DNA from: Thioclava marina
GTDB lineage: Bacteria; Pseudomonadota; Alphaproteobacteria; Rhodobacterales; Rhodobacteraceae
DNA length: 64,000 nt
Reading direction: 5' to 3'
Assembly: GCF_002020135.1 (NCBI RefSeq)
Contig: NZ_MPZS01000003.1
Span: 434,001-498,000 of the forward strand
Both the position numbers and the translations under genes were made by a program. This document shows, in pieces, positions 42,749 through 53,934 of the stretch (positions within the stretch are counted from its first letter, which is position 1; each line of letters starts with the position of its first letter). The notes under the pieces were generated by a model. That model was not told where the DNA came from and did not search any database. It saw only the letters and a list, made by a program, of their open reading frames with translations.

Positions 42749-44071
42749 ATGACAGAGACCCCCAGAAGACTGAGCGCGGCCGAAACGAAGGGCCTGCGCA
42801 CCGCAAAGGAGCTGGAGGGCCATCTGGCCTGGCTCGACACGATCACGCCCGCAGCACTCGGCGTGCTGGCGATCGCCTCGGGCATCTACACCTATCTAGG
42901 CGTCTCCTCGATCCTCGAGGATACCGGCGCGATGAGCTTTTTCGCGGCGCTTGCCTATTCGATTGCCGTCTCGGTCGGGATCTTCGTCTTCTGGAGCTAC
43001 ATGCTGCGGCTCTTGCCCGCGATGCGTACGGCGAGCGGTTTCGTCGGGCTGACGGTCTCGACCATGGTCGGCTCGCTCGCCATCGTCGCGATGTCGAGCT
43101 GGCTCAACGCGGCGGCGCTGGCGGGATCGGCGGCGGTCGAGCAGCACCTCGATACCACGGTGCGCGATTATCAATCCGCGCTCGAGCAGGCCCATGACAT
43201 CGCCCTTTCCGCGCAATCGCTGGGGCGCGAGGTCGAACGGGCGCGCGACGCTTTCGAGGCGCTGGCCGAACAGGAGCAATCGGGCCAGTTGTCAGGCGCG
43301 GCAGGCCGGGGCGCGGTGTTCCGCGTTCTGACCCAGAAAACCGAAGAGCTTGCCAATCTCGAAGAGCAGATCCGCGCCCAGCAGCCGCAGATCGACGAGG
43401 CCTTCGAGACCGGCAACCAGATCTTGGGACGGATGCGCGCGCTGATCGTGGCCCCCGGTCCGGTCGAGAAGCGCTCGGTCGAGTTTGCGGAACAGAGCGT
43501 GCGGCTTGCTGGCGTGATCGCGCGGCTCGACCAGCTCTCCGTGGCCCCGCTGGTGGCGCGGGCGGCGCAGGATCTGCCCGCTTCTGTCGTGCTGCCGGAA
43601 CTTGACGGGCGCACAACCAATGTCCGAGACGCGCAATCCTCGACCATCGATTCCGTGCTGGAGGCGCTTGACCAGCGCGGCCGCACGCTGGAGCGCGCCG
43701 CCGATGAGGTGCTGGCGCGCGATCCGCCGATCCAGACCGCCTACAACCCGATCACCAGCGCCGAGGCCGTGATCCGCTATGCGGGTAGTTTCGTGCCTTC
43801 CTGGGCGGGGGCGATCGCGATCGACCTTCTGCCCGCCGTTCTCGTCTTCGTTCTGGCGGTGACGCAGGCCGCGATCCGTTCGGGCCGCGACGGTCTGCCG
43901 ATCGAGGCGACTCTGACGCTGGCCGATTTGAAAGCCGCTCTCAACGCGATGCGCGACGTCGAGCAGACGATGGGCGGGGCCGATGCCGAGATCCGCAAGC
44001 GGGTGTCCGGGCTTTCCGACACCGAGCTGCCCGACGCCCCCGACGCGCCGCCCCGCGCCACAGAGAGTTGA
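42749..44071 (+). CDS. Membrane protein with long periplasmic or cytoplasmic coiled coil, family unknown
   Basis: A 440-residue protein I do not recognise. Three membrane helices lie near the N-terminus (about 33-51, 60-86, 95-119). A helical, Gln/Glu/Arg-rich region of about 230 residues follows, with heptad character (LEQAHDIALSAQSLGREVERARDAFEALAEQEQ; KTEELANLEEQIRAQQPQIDEAFE). A fourth helix comes at about 348-373 and a short acidic tail. GAGGGCG precedes ATG 42749. The next gene, a ClpP-like protein, starts four bases after the stop, so the two probably work together as a membrane-associated complex. Confidence 0.75.
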   Translation: MTETPRRLSAAETKGLRTAKELEGHLAWLDTITPAALGVLAIASGIYTYLGVSSILEDTGAMSFFAALAYSIAVSVGIFVFWSYMLRLLPAMRTASGFVGLTVSTMVGSLAIVAMSSWLNAAALAGSAAVEQHLDTTVRDYQSALEQAHDIALSAQSLGREVERARDAFEALAEQEQSGQLSGAAGRGAVFRVLTQKTEELANLEEQIRAQQPQIDEAFETGNQILGRMRALIVAPGPVEKRSVEFAEQSVRLAGVIARLDQLSVAPLVARAAQDLPASVVLPELDGRTTNVRDAQSSTIDSVLEALDQRGRTLERAADEVLARDPPIQTAYNPITSAEAVIRYAGSFVPSWAGAIAIDLLPAVLVFVLAVTQAAIRSGRDGLPIEATLTLADLKAALNAMRDVEQTMGGADAEIRKRVSGLSDTELPDAPDAPPRATES

Positions 44072-44074
44072 GCG

Positions 44075-44872
44075 ATGCGCCTGTCGTTTCCGAAGCTTGC
44101 GCATCTTGATATCAGGCGCGGGCTGATGATGGTTCTGTGGCTTCAGGTCGCGATTGCCGCGGTGATGATCGCGGGTGATTGGCTGGGCCGCAATCCGCCC
44201 GGGGCGCCTTCATCCGTGCCTGGCATGAGCGACCCGGTCGCGCCGGGCGATCAACGCCGCCGCTTTGATCCCGACCGGCCCGTGCCGCGCCGGGATGCGC
44301 CTGCACTGCCGCCGGGGATCGATCTGCCTTCGACCTACCCAGACCGTCTCACCTTCGAGCGCAAGACTATCGAGGGTTTCGGAGATGTGCTTCTCCTGAA
44401 CGGCTCGATCGCGACGGGCGATGCGGATCGCCTCTCGAGCTATCTCGACGGGGCGTCGACTGAGGATCTTCCCGCGACCGTCGCGCTCAGCAGCCCGGGC
44501 GGGCAGGTGATCGAAGCGCTGGCCATCGGGCGCATGTTGCGCGAGGCAGGCAAGAACACCGCGATCCTTCCGGGCATGGCCTGCATGTCGGCTTGCCCCT
44601 ATATCCTCGCCTCTGGTGAACAGCGTCGTGTCTCCCCCGAGGGCTATGTCGGGATGCACCAGCATTACTACGACGAGAACCTTTACATGCCCGCCTATTT
44701 CGCGGTGGAGGAAATCCAGCGCGGACAGGGGCGCACGATGGAATATCTGATCGACATGGGCGTCGATCCCGGCGTGATGATCTATTCGCTCACCACCCCG
44801 CCGGAAGACATCTACATCCTGCTGCCCGAGGAATTGCTCGACAGCCGCCTCGCGACCGAGATGCTCGACTAG
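44075..44872 (+). CDS. Membrane-anchored ClpP/SppA-like serine protease (COG3904-type)
   Basis: A 265-residue protein with an N-terminal signal-anchor (about 16-35), a Pro-rich linker (40-88) and a ClpP/crotonase-like domain. The SSPGG oxyanion strand is at 139-143. Ser172 in ACMSACPYILASG and His195 in YVGMHQHYYD are the expected nucleophile and base. MxSACPY and a flanking Cys pair are typical of predicted periplasmic COG3904 proteins. Hydrolase activity has not been shown by sequence alone. It forms a two-gene unit with the coiled-coil protein. Confidence 0.8.
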   Translation: MRLSFPKLAHLDIRRGLMMVLWLQVAIAAVMIAGDWLGRNPPGAPSSVPGMSDPVAPGDQRRRFDPDRPVPRRDAPALPPGIDLPSTYPDRLTFERKTIEGFGDVLLLNGSIATGDADRLSSYLDGASTEDLPATVALSSPGGQVIEALAIGRMLREAGKNTAILPGMACMSACPYILASGEQRRVSPEGYVGMHQHYYDENLYMPAYFAVEEIQRGQGRTMEYLIDMGVDPGVMIYSLTTPPEDIYILLPEELLDSRLATEMLD

Positions 44873-44879
44873 ACGCGGC

Positions 44880-45044
44880 TTAATCCGGCAGCGCGCCGCA
44901 GAAGCCGCCGCTGGCCACCTGACCCGAGCCCAACGCGAAAGCGGGCGGGGCATGATAGGGGTTGAGCGGCGCGGCGAGCAGGTCGGCGGCGATCAGGGCG
45001 AGAAGGCCTGCGATTGCAATAAGGGCGGTGCTCTTGCGGGTCAT
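44880..45044 (-). CDS. 54-residue membrane or exported peptide, coupled to the YeeE-like transporter
   Basis: A small protein: one hydrophobic helix or signal peptide (STALIAIAGLLALIAADLLAAP) then a short tail ending SGGFCGALPD. The ATG (45042-45044) overlaps the transporter's TGA by four bases, the arrangement used throughout this window for real coupled genes. The stop is TAA at 44880-44882. The single Cys near the C-terminus may matter given the sulfur-transfer neighbours. No family is recognised. Confidence 0.6.
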   Translation of the reverse strand: MTRKSTALIAIAGLLALIAADLLAAPLNPYHAPPAFALGSGQVASGGFCGALPD

Positions 45045-46171
45045 GCGCGCGCCTCCAGCCCGAGGATCGGGCGCAGCCGAATGCCGAGGAAGGCGCCCGC
45101 GAATGCGGCCGCGAACCAGACCCAGCCGTGAAGGCTGCCGGTCGAGATGCCAGAGAAGAAGGCGCCGACGTTGCAGCCGAAGGCGAGCCGCGAGCTGTAT
45201 CCCAACAGGAAGCCCGCCACGACAGTTGCGACCCAGGCGCGGGCCGGGTAGCGCGGAAGCGCCTGCGACAGACCGCCTTGCCGCCATGCCGCGACCCCGA
45301 AGGCCCCCGCAATCAGCCCGATATCGGTGAGCGAGGTGTAATCGGTCAGCAGGTTCTCGTGCAGTCGGGTGACCGATCCCGGCGCGCTCCAGAAGGCCGA
45401 GCCGGACAGATCGATGCCCGCGCCCTGGACCCCTTTCGCGACCCAAAGTCCCAGCCCGTAGACCACGCCCCAGGGCTGGCCCGCGACGACCAGGTTGCCG
45501 ATGGCGAGCGCGGCGAGCACGAGCGCCGCAATCACGTAGCGCCGGGGCAGGGCGCGCGATCCGGGCTTGCCGAGCGCGAAGGCCACGCCCGCGACGAGCG
45601 CGAGCAGAACCAGCGTCACCGCAAGCCCCGTCGTGCCGCGCAGGGTCAGGATCGGCAATGCGCCGAGCGAGGTCCACCAGATCAGACCGTAGGCGCCGAA
45701 GAAGCTGCCGATGGCGAAGAACGGAAGCGCCAGCAGGCCGACCGGATTGCCCGAGCCCGCGTTGACCAGCGTCCCCGAGCCGCACCCCAGGACCACCTGC
45801 ATCGCCGCGCCGAAGACGAAGGCGCCACCGACCATGGCCCAGCCGATCGGCGCCTGAGCGCCGGTCAGTTCACCCGGATGGCTCGACAGAAGCGGGATCG
45901 CCACGATGGACACCAGCGCGATCGCCAGAAGCTGTGCCAGAAGCCCCGCCGGTTCACGCCGCAAGATCATCGCGCGCCACGGGCCGGCAAAGCCGAAGCG
46001 CAGCCCCTCGAGAGCAATGCCGAAGCCCAGACCGATGGCCAGCAGAAAGCCGTAACGCGCCCCGCCCAATAGCGTGAGCGCGCCAACCGCGACCAGCGCG
46101 GCGAGCACCAGCGCCGCCCGCCGAAGCGCCGTGGCGGATCCGCTGCTCGCCTCAAGAACCGTGCTCGTCAT
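45041..46171 (-). CDS. YeeE/YedE (TsuA-like) sulfur-compound transporter
   Basis: Inner-membrane protein, 376 residues with about nine to ten helices. Two pseudo-repeats each contain the Cys motif used by TsuA to pass thiosulfate: VVLGCGSGTLVNAGSGN (Cys130) and LAFGCNVGAFFSGISTGSLHGW (Cys333). It likely imports thiosulfate or a related sulfur species. It starts one base after the rhodanese stop and overlaps the 54-residue gene. Confidence 0.87.
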   Translation of the reverse strand: MTSTVLEASSGSATALRRAALVLAALVAVGALTLLGGARYGFLLAIGLGFGIALEGLRFGFAGPWRAMILRREPAGLLAQLLAIALVSIVAIPLLSSHPGELTGAQAPIGWAMVGGAFVFGAAMQVVLGCGSGTLVNAGSGNPVGLLALPFFAIGSFFGAYGLIWWTSLGALPILTLRGTTGLAVTLVLLALVAGVAFALGKPGSRALPRRYVIAALVLAALAIGNLVVAGQPWGVVYGLGLWVAKGVQGAGIDLSGSAFWSAPGSVTRLHENLLTDYTSLTDIGLIAGAFGVAAWRQGGLSQALPRYPARAWVATVVAGFLLGYSSRLAFGCNVGAFFSGISTGSLHGWVWFAAAFAGAFLGIRLRPILGLEARA

Positions 46172-46172
46172 T

Positions 46173-47114
46173 TCAGCCCCCGGTCAACTGGTTGAGCAGG
46201 TTGCGCAGCAGGCCGGGTTGGTTCTCCATCGCGCCGTCAGTCGCTGAATATTCGACCATCGAACCGGGATAGAGCTTCACGTTCTCGATCCCCGCCAGCT
46301 CGGAGAGCGCGAACCATTCGGTCGCGGCCCAATGTCCGGTGTTGCAAAAGGAGACGACCTCTTCGCCATCCGCTATCCCGAGCTTGGCCTTCAGCGTCGC
46401 CGCATCGACCTGGCGGTCGATCACCGTCGCACCGGGGCGGAAGAATTGGGTATAGGGCAGGTTCTCGGCCCCTGGCAGCGTCCCGGGGCGGGCTGCAGCA
46501 CCATGTGCGGATTTGCCCTTGTAGAAGGCGGGCGGTCGCGCATCGACCAGGACCGCGCGGCTCTTGCCGTCGACGATACCGCGCACCGCTGGCGTTTCCG
46601 CGGTCCAGCGATCGTCCCAGTTCAGCGACAGATCGGTGGGCATCAGGGTCTCGGTGGCGGTCGAGATCGGCAGCCCCGCATTCGCCCAGGCGGTCGTGCC
46701 GCCGTTGAGAATCGACAATTCGGTGAAACCCGTGCTCTTCAATGTCCAGTAGACCCGTGCCGCCGCGCCGAAATCGGTATCGGTATCGCCTTGCGCGATG
46801 ATCACGATCGGGCGGTCGGTCTCGAGCCCGATTTGTTCGAAAGAGGCCTCGAGCTTGGCAAGTGGCGGCACTTGACCGGGATTGTTGTCGGGGCCGCGAA
46901 AGATCGAATAAGGCGCGTAGACGGCCCCCTCGACATGGCCCTTTTCATAGACCCCGACGCGGATATCGAGCAGCACCGGATCGAGATCCGCCAGCTCCGC
47001 GTTCAACTCGCTGGGGGTGACGAGCGGGCCGAGATGCGCGGCGGCGAGAGGGGCTGCACCAAGGAGGCTCGCGCCGACGAGCGTGGTGGCGGCGATGGTG
47101 GCGAGAAGGTTCAT
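46173..47114 (-). CDS. Exported tandem-rhodanese sulfurtransferase
   Basis: A 313-residue periplasmic sulfurtransferase. A signal peptide (MNLLATIAATTLVGASLLGAAPLAAA) is followed by two rhodanese domains. The C-terminal domain keeps the active loop with Cys257 (VVSFCNTGHWAA). The N-terminal domain has IIAQGDTDTD where the catalytic Cys would be, so it is structural. CNTGHWA matches thiosulfate sulfurtransferases that sit beside YeeE transporters. It probably hands sulfane sulfur to or from the transporter encoded one base downstream. Confidence 0.87.
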   Translation of the reverse strand: MNLLATIAATTLVGASLLGAAPLAAAHLGPLVTPSELNAELADLDPVLLDIRVGVYEKGHVEGAVYAPYSIFRGPDNNPGQVPPLAKLEASFEQIGLETDRPIVIIAQGDTDTDFGAAARVYWTLKSTGFTELSILNGGTTAWANAGLPISTATETLMPTDLSLNWDDRWTAETPAVRGIVDGKSRAVLVDARPPAFYKGKSAHGAAARPGTLPGAENLPYTQFFRPGATVIDRQVDAATLKAKLGIADGEEVVSFCNTGHWAATEWFALSELAGIENVKLYPGSMVEYSATDGAMENQPGLLRNLLNQLTGG

Positions 47115-47698
47115 GGGTGACCTCGCGAGATGGAATTTTCTCCCAGATCGGGCGAAAATAACGCCAGATCAAGGGGCGGCGTCGTCTCTGACAATAGGGG
47201 TGGCGGGAAATCATTCCGATTTGCGTGGCGGCGATGGCAAGGCCGTCTTTCTCGCGCGCCTGTCGCGAACATCCGCCCCTGCACGCCGGGGCTAGGCGTG
47301 ACGCTGTTCTTATTTGAGCAAAGTCGTGAGAGTTGCCTCCCGTGCCCGCCAGCTTGTCATTTTTCCGAACACCGCCAGGGATGCGTGAGCGAAAAGGGCA
47401 ATGCCAGAAAACGGCTCGGCCTGCGCCCTTCTTGTCGATGCGGGCGGATCACCTTTGCGTGCTGGGGCGGCGCGTCCACCGTTTGCGCCTGATAGGCTCA
47501 GGTCTTGCCGCATGAGGCCTGATACAGGCGGCGCGGCGATCCGGCCTTCCGACGTGTGGGGGGATGAAGAGACCGCAGCCGGACGCCAAACGCCGTTTCG
47601 GAGCCACGCTGCAACGGACATTCTGATATCGCGCGCCATTTCATCTAGGCAATTTCCACGATGGGTCTAAGCTCTCCATGACCGAAAGGAATATGCCG
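47115..47698. other. Intergenic region between rhodanese and flavin-reductase genes
   Basis: About 580 bases. It must carry divergent promoters. Open frames on both strands (for example 47310-47639 minus) lack ribosome sites and protein-like composition. No repeat or hairpin stands out. Confidence 0.45.
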
Positions 47699-48241
47699 AT
47701 GACTCCGCTACCGCTTTCGCGCGCCTTCACCTTGATCGAACCCGGGCCGGTGGTTCTGGTGACGACCCATGACGGGACGAGGGCCAACATCATGACCATT
47801 ACCTGGACAATGGTCCGTGGCTTCGACGCCAGTTTCGCGCTCACGACCGGACCTTGGAACCACTCCTGGCATGCATTGTGCGAGGCCCGTGAATGCGTCC
47901 TCGCCATTCCCACCGCCGACATGATCGATACGGTCGTCGGCATCGGGATGTGTTCGGGCGCTGATACCGACAAGTTCGAGCGTTTCGATCTGACGCCCTT
48001 GCGCGCGCACCATGTCGGGGCGCCGCTGATCGGCGAGTGCCTCGCCAATATCGAATGTCGCGTCGAGGAGATCGTCGAACGGCTCGACCTTGTCTTGCTC
48101 AAGGGCGTCGCCGCCCATATCGACCCCGATCGGGAGGATAAACGCCTGCTTCATGCGGTCGGTGACGGGACCTTCACCGCGGATGGAGAGCGCTTCGACC
48201 GAAGCGAGGCCATGCGCGCCAAGCTCCCCGCCGGTCTGTAG
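47699..48241 (+). CDS. Flavin reductase-like FMN-binding split-barrel protein
   Basis: A 180-residue protein of the flavin reductase-like family. It reads PVVLVTTHDGTRANIMTITWTMVRGFDASFALTTGPWNHSWHALCEARECVLAIP, the FMN-binding split barrel. HhHvGAP and IGECLANIECRVEEIVE complete the fold. Such proteins reduce free flavins or act as FMN-dependent oxidoreductases. The start chosen, ATG 47699, has GAAAGGA eight bases upstream; in-frame ATGs at 47678 and 47693 are possible. It appears monocistronic. Confidence 0.82.
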   Translation: MTPLPLSRAFTLIEPGPVVLVTTHDGTRANIMTITWTMVRGFDASFALTTGPWNHSWHALCEARECVLAIPTADMIDTVVGIGMCSGADTDKFERFDLTPLRAHHVGAPLIGECLANIECRVEEIVERLDLVLLKGVAAHIDPDREDKRLLHAVGDGTFTADGERFDRSEAMRAKLPAGL

Positions 48242-48364
48242 GCGAAGGAGAGCCGAAGCCCTCTTTCGACCCGCTCCCGGCTTGCGCGCGCCCCAATTCG
48301 GACGTTCATCGGCAGGACATTGCTGCCTTTGATCCTGCCCGATCATATGGCCGGTTCTGTGGTG

Positions 48365-48910
48365 CTATTCGGACAGTATCTGCGTTGACAGGCAAACCTG
48401 CGCGAACTCCCCGTGGAGATGCGCCAGAGCCGAGCGATGAATTTCCTCCGCAGACAGCGTTGGCCCATCATCAAAGCTGACATCGGCATTGGAGGTGAAA
48501 GCCGCGCACGCATCCGCGACGAGGCGCACCTTGTAGCCCAGATTGGCGGCCATTCGGGCCGTGGTGGACACGCAATGCGGCGTCGTCAGACCGCAGATTG
48601 TCAGGGCATTTGCGCCAAGCTCCTTGAGATGGTCGTTCAAATGGGTCCCTATGAAAGCCGAATTGACACTTTTCTCGATGATGGTTTCGCCGGGCAAAGG
48701 CTGCACTTGCGCCTTGAACTCGGTTCCCGATCCGCTGAGCGGTGAGCCAGGCGTCGTGCTGACATGTCGGACGTGAATGATTGGCGAACCTGAATCGCGC
48801 CATTTCTGAAGCAGGTCACGCGCGCGGTCTTCTGCTTGAGGATTGTTGCGTTCGCCCCAGACGGGATCTTCAAATCCGGCCTGAATGTCGATGAGAATCA
48901 ATGCGCTCAC
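48365..48910 (-). CDS. Isochorismatase-like cysteine hydrolase, GTG start
   Basis: A 181-residue hydrolase. The triad is visible: Asp8 (LILIDIQAGF), Lys80 (IIEKSVNSAF) and Cys113 (CGLTTPHCVSTTARMA), with the cis-peptide loop before the Cys. Nicotinamidase/isochorismatase folds act on amides or vinyl ethers; the substrate here is unknown. The start is GTG at 48908-48910, supported by GAAGGG six bases upstream and by alignment of the first strand. The longer open frame to 49099 is Arg-rich and not protein-like. Confidence 0.85.
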   Translation of the reverse strand: MSALILIDIQAGFEDPVWGERNNPQAEDRARDLLQKWRDSGSPIIHVRHVSTTPGSPLSGSGTEFKAQVQPLPGETIIEKSVNSAFIGTHLNDHLKELGANALTICGLTTPHCVSTTARMAANLGYKVRLVADACAAFTSNADVSFDDGPTLSAEEIHRSALAHLHGEFAQVCLSTQILSE

Positions 48911-49438
48911 TTTAAACCCTTCAGTGAGAAACGATCCACGCGAAGAGCTAACGCCTATGGGAAAGCTGACCCGTGGGCAACTCGCGGCACTCGCCACTCG
49001 CCTATGGGCTCGATCCGGCATCTCCCTGCACCCGCTTGCAATGCTGCCAAACCTGGGCGCCAGCGTCGGGTTGGCGTTGCGGCTGCATGTCATCGGCAAT
49101 GGGGGCCTCTATCGAGATCGCGTACTGTCCGGTCTTTCGCGCGGGGCCGAGAAAGGCCAAGGGATGGCGGCGCGCATTCATCGCCTCGATAATGGCGGTA
49201 TTACTCAGCATCTTCGGCAGGCGCACGGACGACCGCCGGATGGCGCGCGAAGGGCTTTTTCTGCACCGTCTTGATCCTCTCTCCAGTGCCCTCAGGTTTC
49301 GAGTCATCAACCCACGAGAGGGCGAAGCCGATCCCCTAGCCGCGAGGGGCGCGCTCTGCGGCATCACTACGCAAGGCCGTGCGGTTGCGTGGCCTGCGGA
49401 AAGGCTTACCATCGGCGCGGGACGACCGAAGGCCCGCG
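48911..49438. other. Intergenic region before the P-type ATPase
   Basis: About 528 bases. Several overlapping open frames on both strands have no consistent protein character and no ribosome site. It may contain decayed sequence but I cannot identify a source. Confidence 0.4.
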
Positions 49439-52075
49439 ATGCAGGATACCGATTCCGAGACAGCTTATGCCGAAACCGCCGCGGCGGTGCTTACGCGTCT
49501 ATCCGTCCCGTTCCCGAACGGGCTGGCCGCGCAGGAGGCCGCCGCGCGCCTCGAGCTCCACGGCCCGAACGCTTTGCGCCGTCAGAAGCCCCGAAGCGCG
49601 CTGCGCATCCTTGTGCACCAGTTTCAGGGCGTGATTGTCGCTCTGCTCGTTCTGGCGACGGTGTTCTCTCTCGTCATCAACGATATCGTCGAGGCGCTGG
49701 CGATCCTCGTCGTGCTGCTCCTGAATGGCGCGATCGGGTTTTTCACCGAGCTGCGCGCGACCCGCTCGATGGAGGCATTGTTCAGCATCGCGGAGGTCCG
49801 CACCCGCGTGCGCCGCGACGGGATGCTGATCGAAATCGACGCGCGCGATGTCGTGCCGGGCGATCTTGTCGTGCTCGAAGCGGGCGACGTGGTGACCGCC
49901 GATCTGCGGCTCGTCGAGGCCTCGGGGCTCTATTGCGACGAATCCGTTCTCACCGGCGAATCCCTTTCGGTGCTCAAGGGCACCGACCCGCTGCCATCCG
50001 ACGCGGTGCTGGGGGACCGCACCAACATGGGGTTCAAGGGCGCCGCCGTCACGCGCGGGGCAGGGACGGGCGTGGTGGTTCGGACCGGCATGGAGACCGA
50101 GATCGGCAGGGTCAGCCAGCTCGCGATGGAGGCCAGCACGGAGCCCACACCGCTCGAGCGACAATTGACGCGGCTCGGCCAGCGATTGGTCTGGCTGACG
50201 ATTGTCCTTGCGGCCGCGATTATCGTCACAGGGCTGGCCCAGGGTCACCCGCTCACGGGGATGATCCAGACCGGGGTCGCCCTTGCCGTTGCCGCGATCC
50301 CCGAAGGCATCCCCGTCGTGGCCACGCTCTCGCTCGCGCGGGGGATGTGGCGCATGGTGCAGCGCAATGCGTTGATCAGCCGTCTTTCCTCGGTCGAGAC
50401 GCTCGGGGCGACCACGCTGATCCTGACGGACAAGACCGGGACTCTGACCGAAAACCGGATGAGCGTGGTGCAACTGCTGCTCGATGGGGAAAGCGTGGAT
50501 CTGGGCGGGACGGTCTCCGGTATCGAGCAAGACCGTCTTCGTTTGGCGTTGAAGATCGGCATGCTGTGCAACAATGCCGAACTGGGCGGAAGCGATGATC
50601 GCCGGATCGGCGACCCGACCGAACTTGCGTTGCTGAGTGCCGCGCGGGAGGCGGGGCTCTCACTGGACGGCGCCGAGCCGCGCCTTGTCCAGCATGCTTT
50701 CGAGACCGATAGCCTGATGATGGCGACCGTCCATGCGCTGCCCGACGGCGGCGTGCTCTATGCGGTGAAGGGCGCTCCGGAGGCGGTGATCGCGTCTTGC
50801 TCCGAGGTGCTGGGGGCAGACGGCCCGCGACCTTTGAGCGCCGGAGAAAAAGAGAGCTGGATCGCGCGCAATGCGTCTGCCGCAGGTAAAGGACTGCGTG
50901 GGATCGGGCTTGCGATGAAGCGGTCGGACGGGACGCAGGACGCGCCCTATGAACGACTGACGCTTGTCGCGATCGCCTGTCTTGCAGATCCGTTGCGCAA
51001 GGACGTGCCGCCCGCGATCGCGGCCTGCCAGAGCGCGGGAATCCGGGTGATCATGCTGACCGGCGATCATGCCGAGACCGCCGCGCGCATCGCGAAAGAT
51101 GCCGGGATCAGCGAGGATGGCGTGGTGGCGATCGAAGGACGCGAACTCGCAGGGATCGATCTGGAAGACGCCGGGGAAGAAACGCTCGACCGGCTCCGCA
51201 AGGCGAGCGTCTTCGCCCGCGTTGCTCCTGCGACGAAACTGGCGCTCGTCAGTTTCTACCAACGCGAGGGCGAGACCGTCGCGATGACGGGGGACGGGGT
51301 GAACGACGCGCCGGCGCTGAAGAAAGCCGATATCGGCATCGCGATGGGCCAGCGCGGCACGCAAGTGGCGCGCGAGGCGGCGCATATGGTCCTCAAGGAC
51401 GACGATTTCGCGACCATCGTCGAGGCGGTGCGGCAGGGCAGGGTGATCTTCGGCAATATCCGCAAGTTCGTCGTTTACCTTATGTCGTGCAACCTCTCGG
51501 AGATCCTCGTGGTCGGGATCGCCGTGGGAGCGGGTCTTCCCGCGCCGCTCCTGCCGTTGCAGATCCTGTTTCTCAATCTCGTCACGGATGTCTTCCCCGC
51601 GCTTGCGCTCGGGATGGGGCGGGGCGACGGGCATGAGATGCGCCGCCCGCCGCGCGATCGCGCCGAGCCGATCCTCGCGCGTCGGGAATGGGGGCGCATC
51701 GTCGCGCTTGGGGCCATCGTGACCCTCGCGACGATGCTGGCATTCGGGGGGGCGCTCTACGGATTGCGGCTCGAACCCGGTGCCGCCGTCACCGTGGCCT
51801 TCGTGACCCTCGCCCTGGGCCAGCTGTGGAATGTGTTCAACATGCGCGAAGCCGACACCCACGCGCTGCGCAATGACGTGACGCGCAATCGCTATGTCTG
51901 GGGGGCGCTCGGGCTGTGTCTCGTGCTGATCGCCGGAGCGCTTTGGCTGCCGGGGCTTTCGGACGTGCTTCAGTTGCCCTCTCCGGGTGCCGCGGGGTTG
52001 CTGCTTGCCGGGGCGATGAGCCTTCTCCCGCCGCTGCTGGGATTTCTCGTCGTGCGCGGGGTGAGTCGCGGGTAA
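49439..52075 (+). CDS. P-type cation-transporting ATPase (type II-like)
   Basis: An 878-residue ion pump. Motifs in order: TGES (172-175), membrane-site PEGIP (288-292), phosphorylation Asp331 in [15 protein letters not shown] nucleotide site, [10 protein letters not shown] and [21 protein letters not shown]. The PEGIP plus NLVTD in a late helix match type II (Ca/Na or Mn-like) pumps rather than heavy-metal CPx pumps; there is no N-terminal metal domain. The start ATG 49439 has GAAGG upstream. Ion is not determinable by eye. It lies 120 bases before the AMP-ligase/E1/E2 operon with no clear link. Confidence 0.88.
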   Translation: MQDTDSETAYAETAAAVLTRLSVPFPNGLAAQEAAARLELHGPNALRRQKPRSALRILVHQFQGVIVALLVLATVFSLVINDIVEALAILVVLLLNGAIGFFTELRATRSMEALFSIAEVRTRVRRDGMLIEIDARDVVPGDLVVLEAGDVVTADLRLVEASGLYCDESVLTGESLSVLKGTDPLPSDAVLGDRTNMGFKGAAVTRGAGTGVVVRTGMETEIGRVSQLAMEASTEPTPLERQLTRLGQRLVWLTIVLAAAIIVTGLAQGHPLTGMIQTGVALAVAAIPEGIPVVATLSLARGMWRMVQRNALISRLSSVETLGATTLILTDKTGTLTENRMSVVQLLLDGESVDLGGTVSGIEQDRLRLALKIGMLCNNAELGGSDDRRIGDPTELALLSAAREAGLSLDGAEPRLVQHAFETDSLMMATVHALPDGGVLYAVKGAPEAVIASCSEVLGADGPRPLSAGEKESWIARNASAAGKGLRGIGLAMKRSDGTQDAPYERLTLVAIACLADPLRKDVPPAIAACQSAGIRVIMLTGDHAETAARIAKDAGISEDGVVAIEGRELAGIDLEDAGEETLDRLRKASVFARVAPATKLALVSFYQREGETVAMTGDGVNDAPALKKADIGIAMGQRGTQVAREAAHMVLKDDDFATIVEAVRQGRVIFGNIRKFVVYLMSCNLSEILVVGIAVGAGLPAPLLPLQILFLNLVTDVFPALALGMGRGDGHEMRRPPRDRAEPILARREWGRIVALGAIVTLATMLAFGGALYGLRLEPGAAVTVAFVTLALGQLWNVFNMREADTHALRNDVTRNRYVWGALGLCLVLIAGALWLPGLSDVLQLPSPGAAGLLLAGAMSLLPPLLGFLVVRGVSRG

Positions 52076-52194
52076 ATTCCGCCCTCCGCGTTGAGCCGCA
52101 TCAATGCAGTGCCGCTTTCCATGGACTAAGCAAGGCCATGGCTTCCCCTGAAATGGGCGGTCAGTCGACTGGCATCACCTTGGGAGGAGGCGTG

Positions 52195-53930
<1,736 letters not shown>

Positions 53931-53934
<4 letters not shown>

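Noticed and set aside
45045-45785. Long minus-strand frame in phase with the 54-residue peptide
   Set aside because: It lies inside the YeeE-like gene in another frame. Only the last 54 codons, starting at the coupled ATG, are plausible.
47310-47639. 109-codon minus-strand frame in the rhodanese/flavin-reductase gap
   Set aside because: It has no ribosome site, domain or protein-like composition, and it probably reflects GC-rich random frames.
48973-50598. A 541-codon plus-strand frame overlapping the P-type ATPase
   Set aside because: It is a different frame from the ATPase, Arg/Gly-rich and motif-free.
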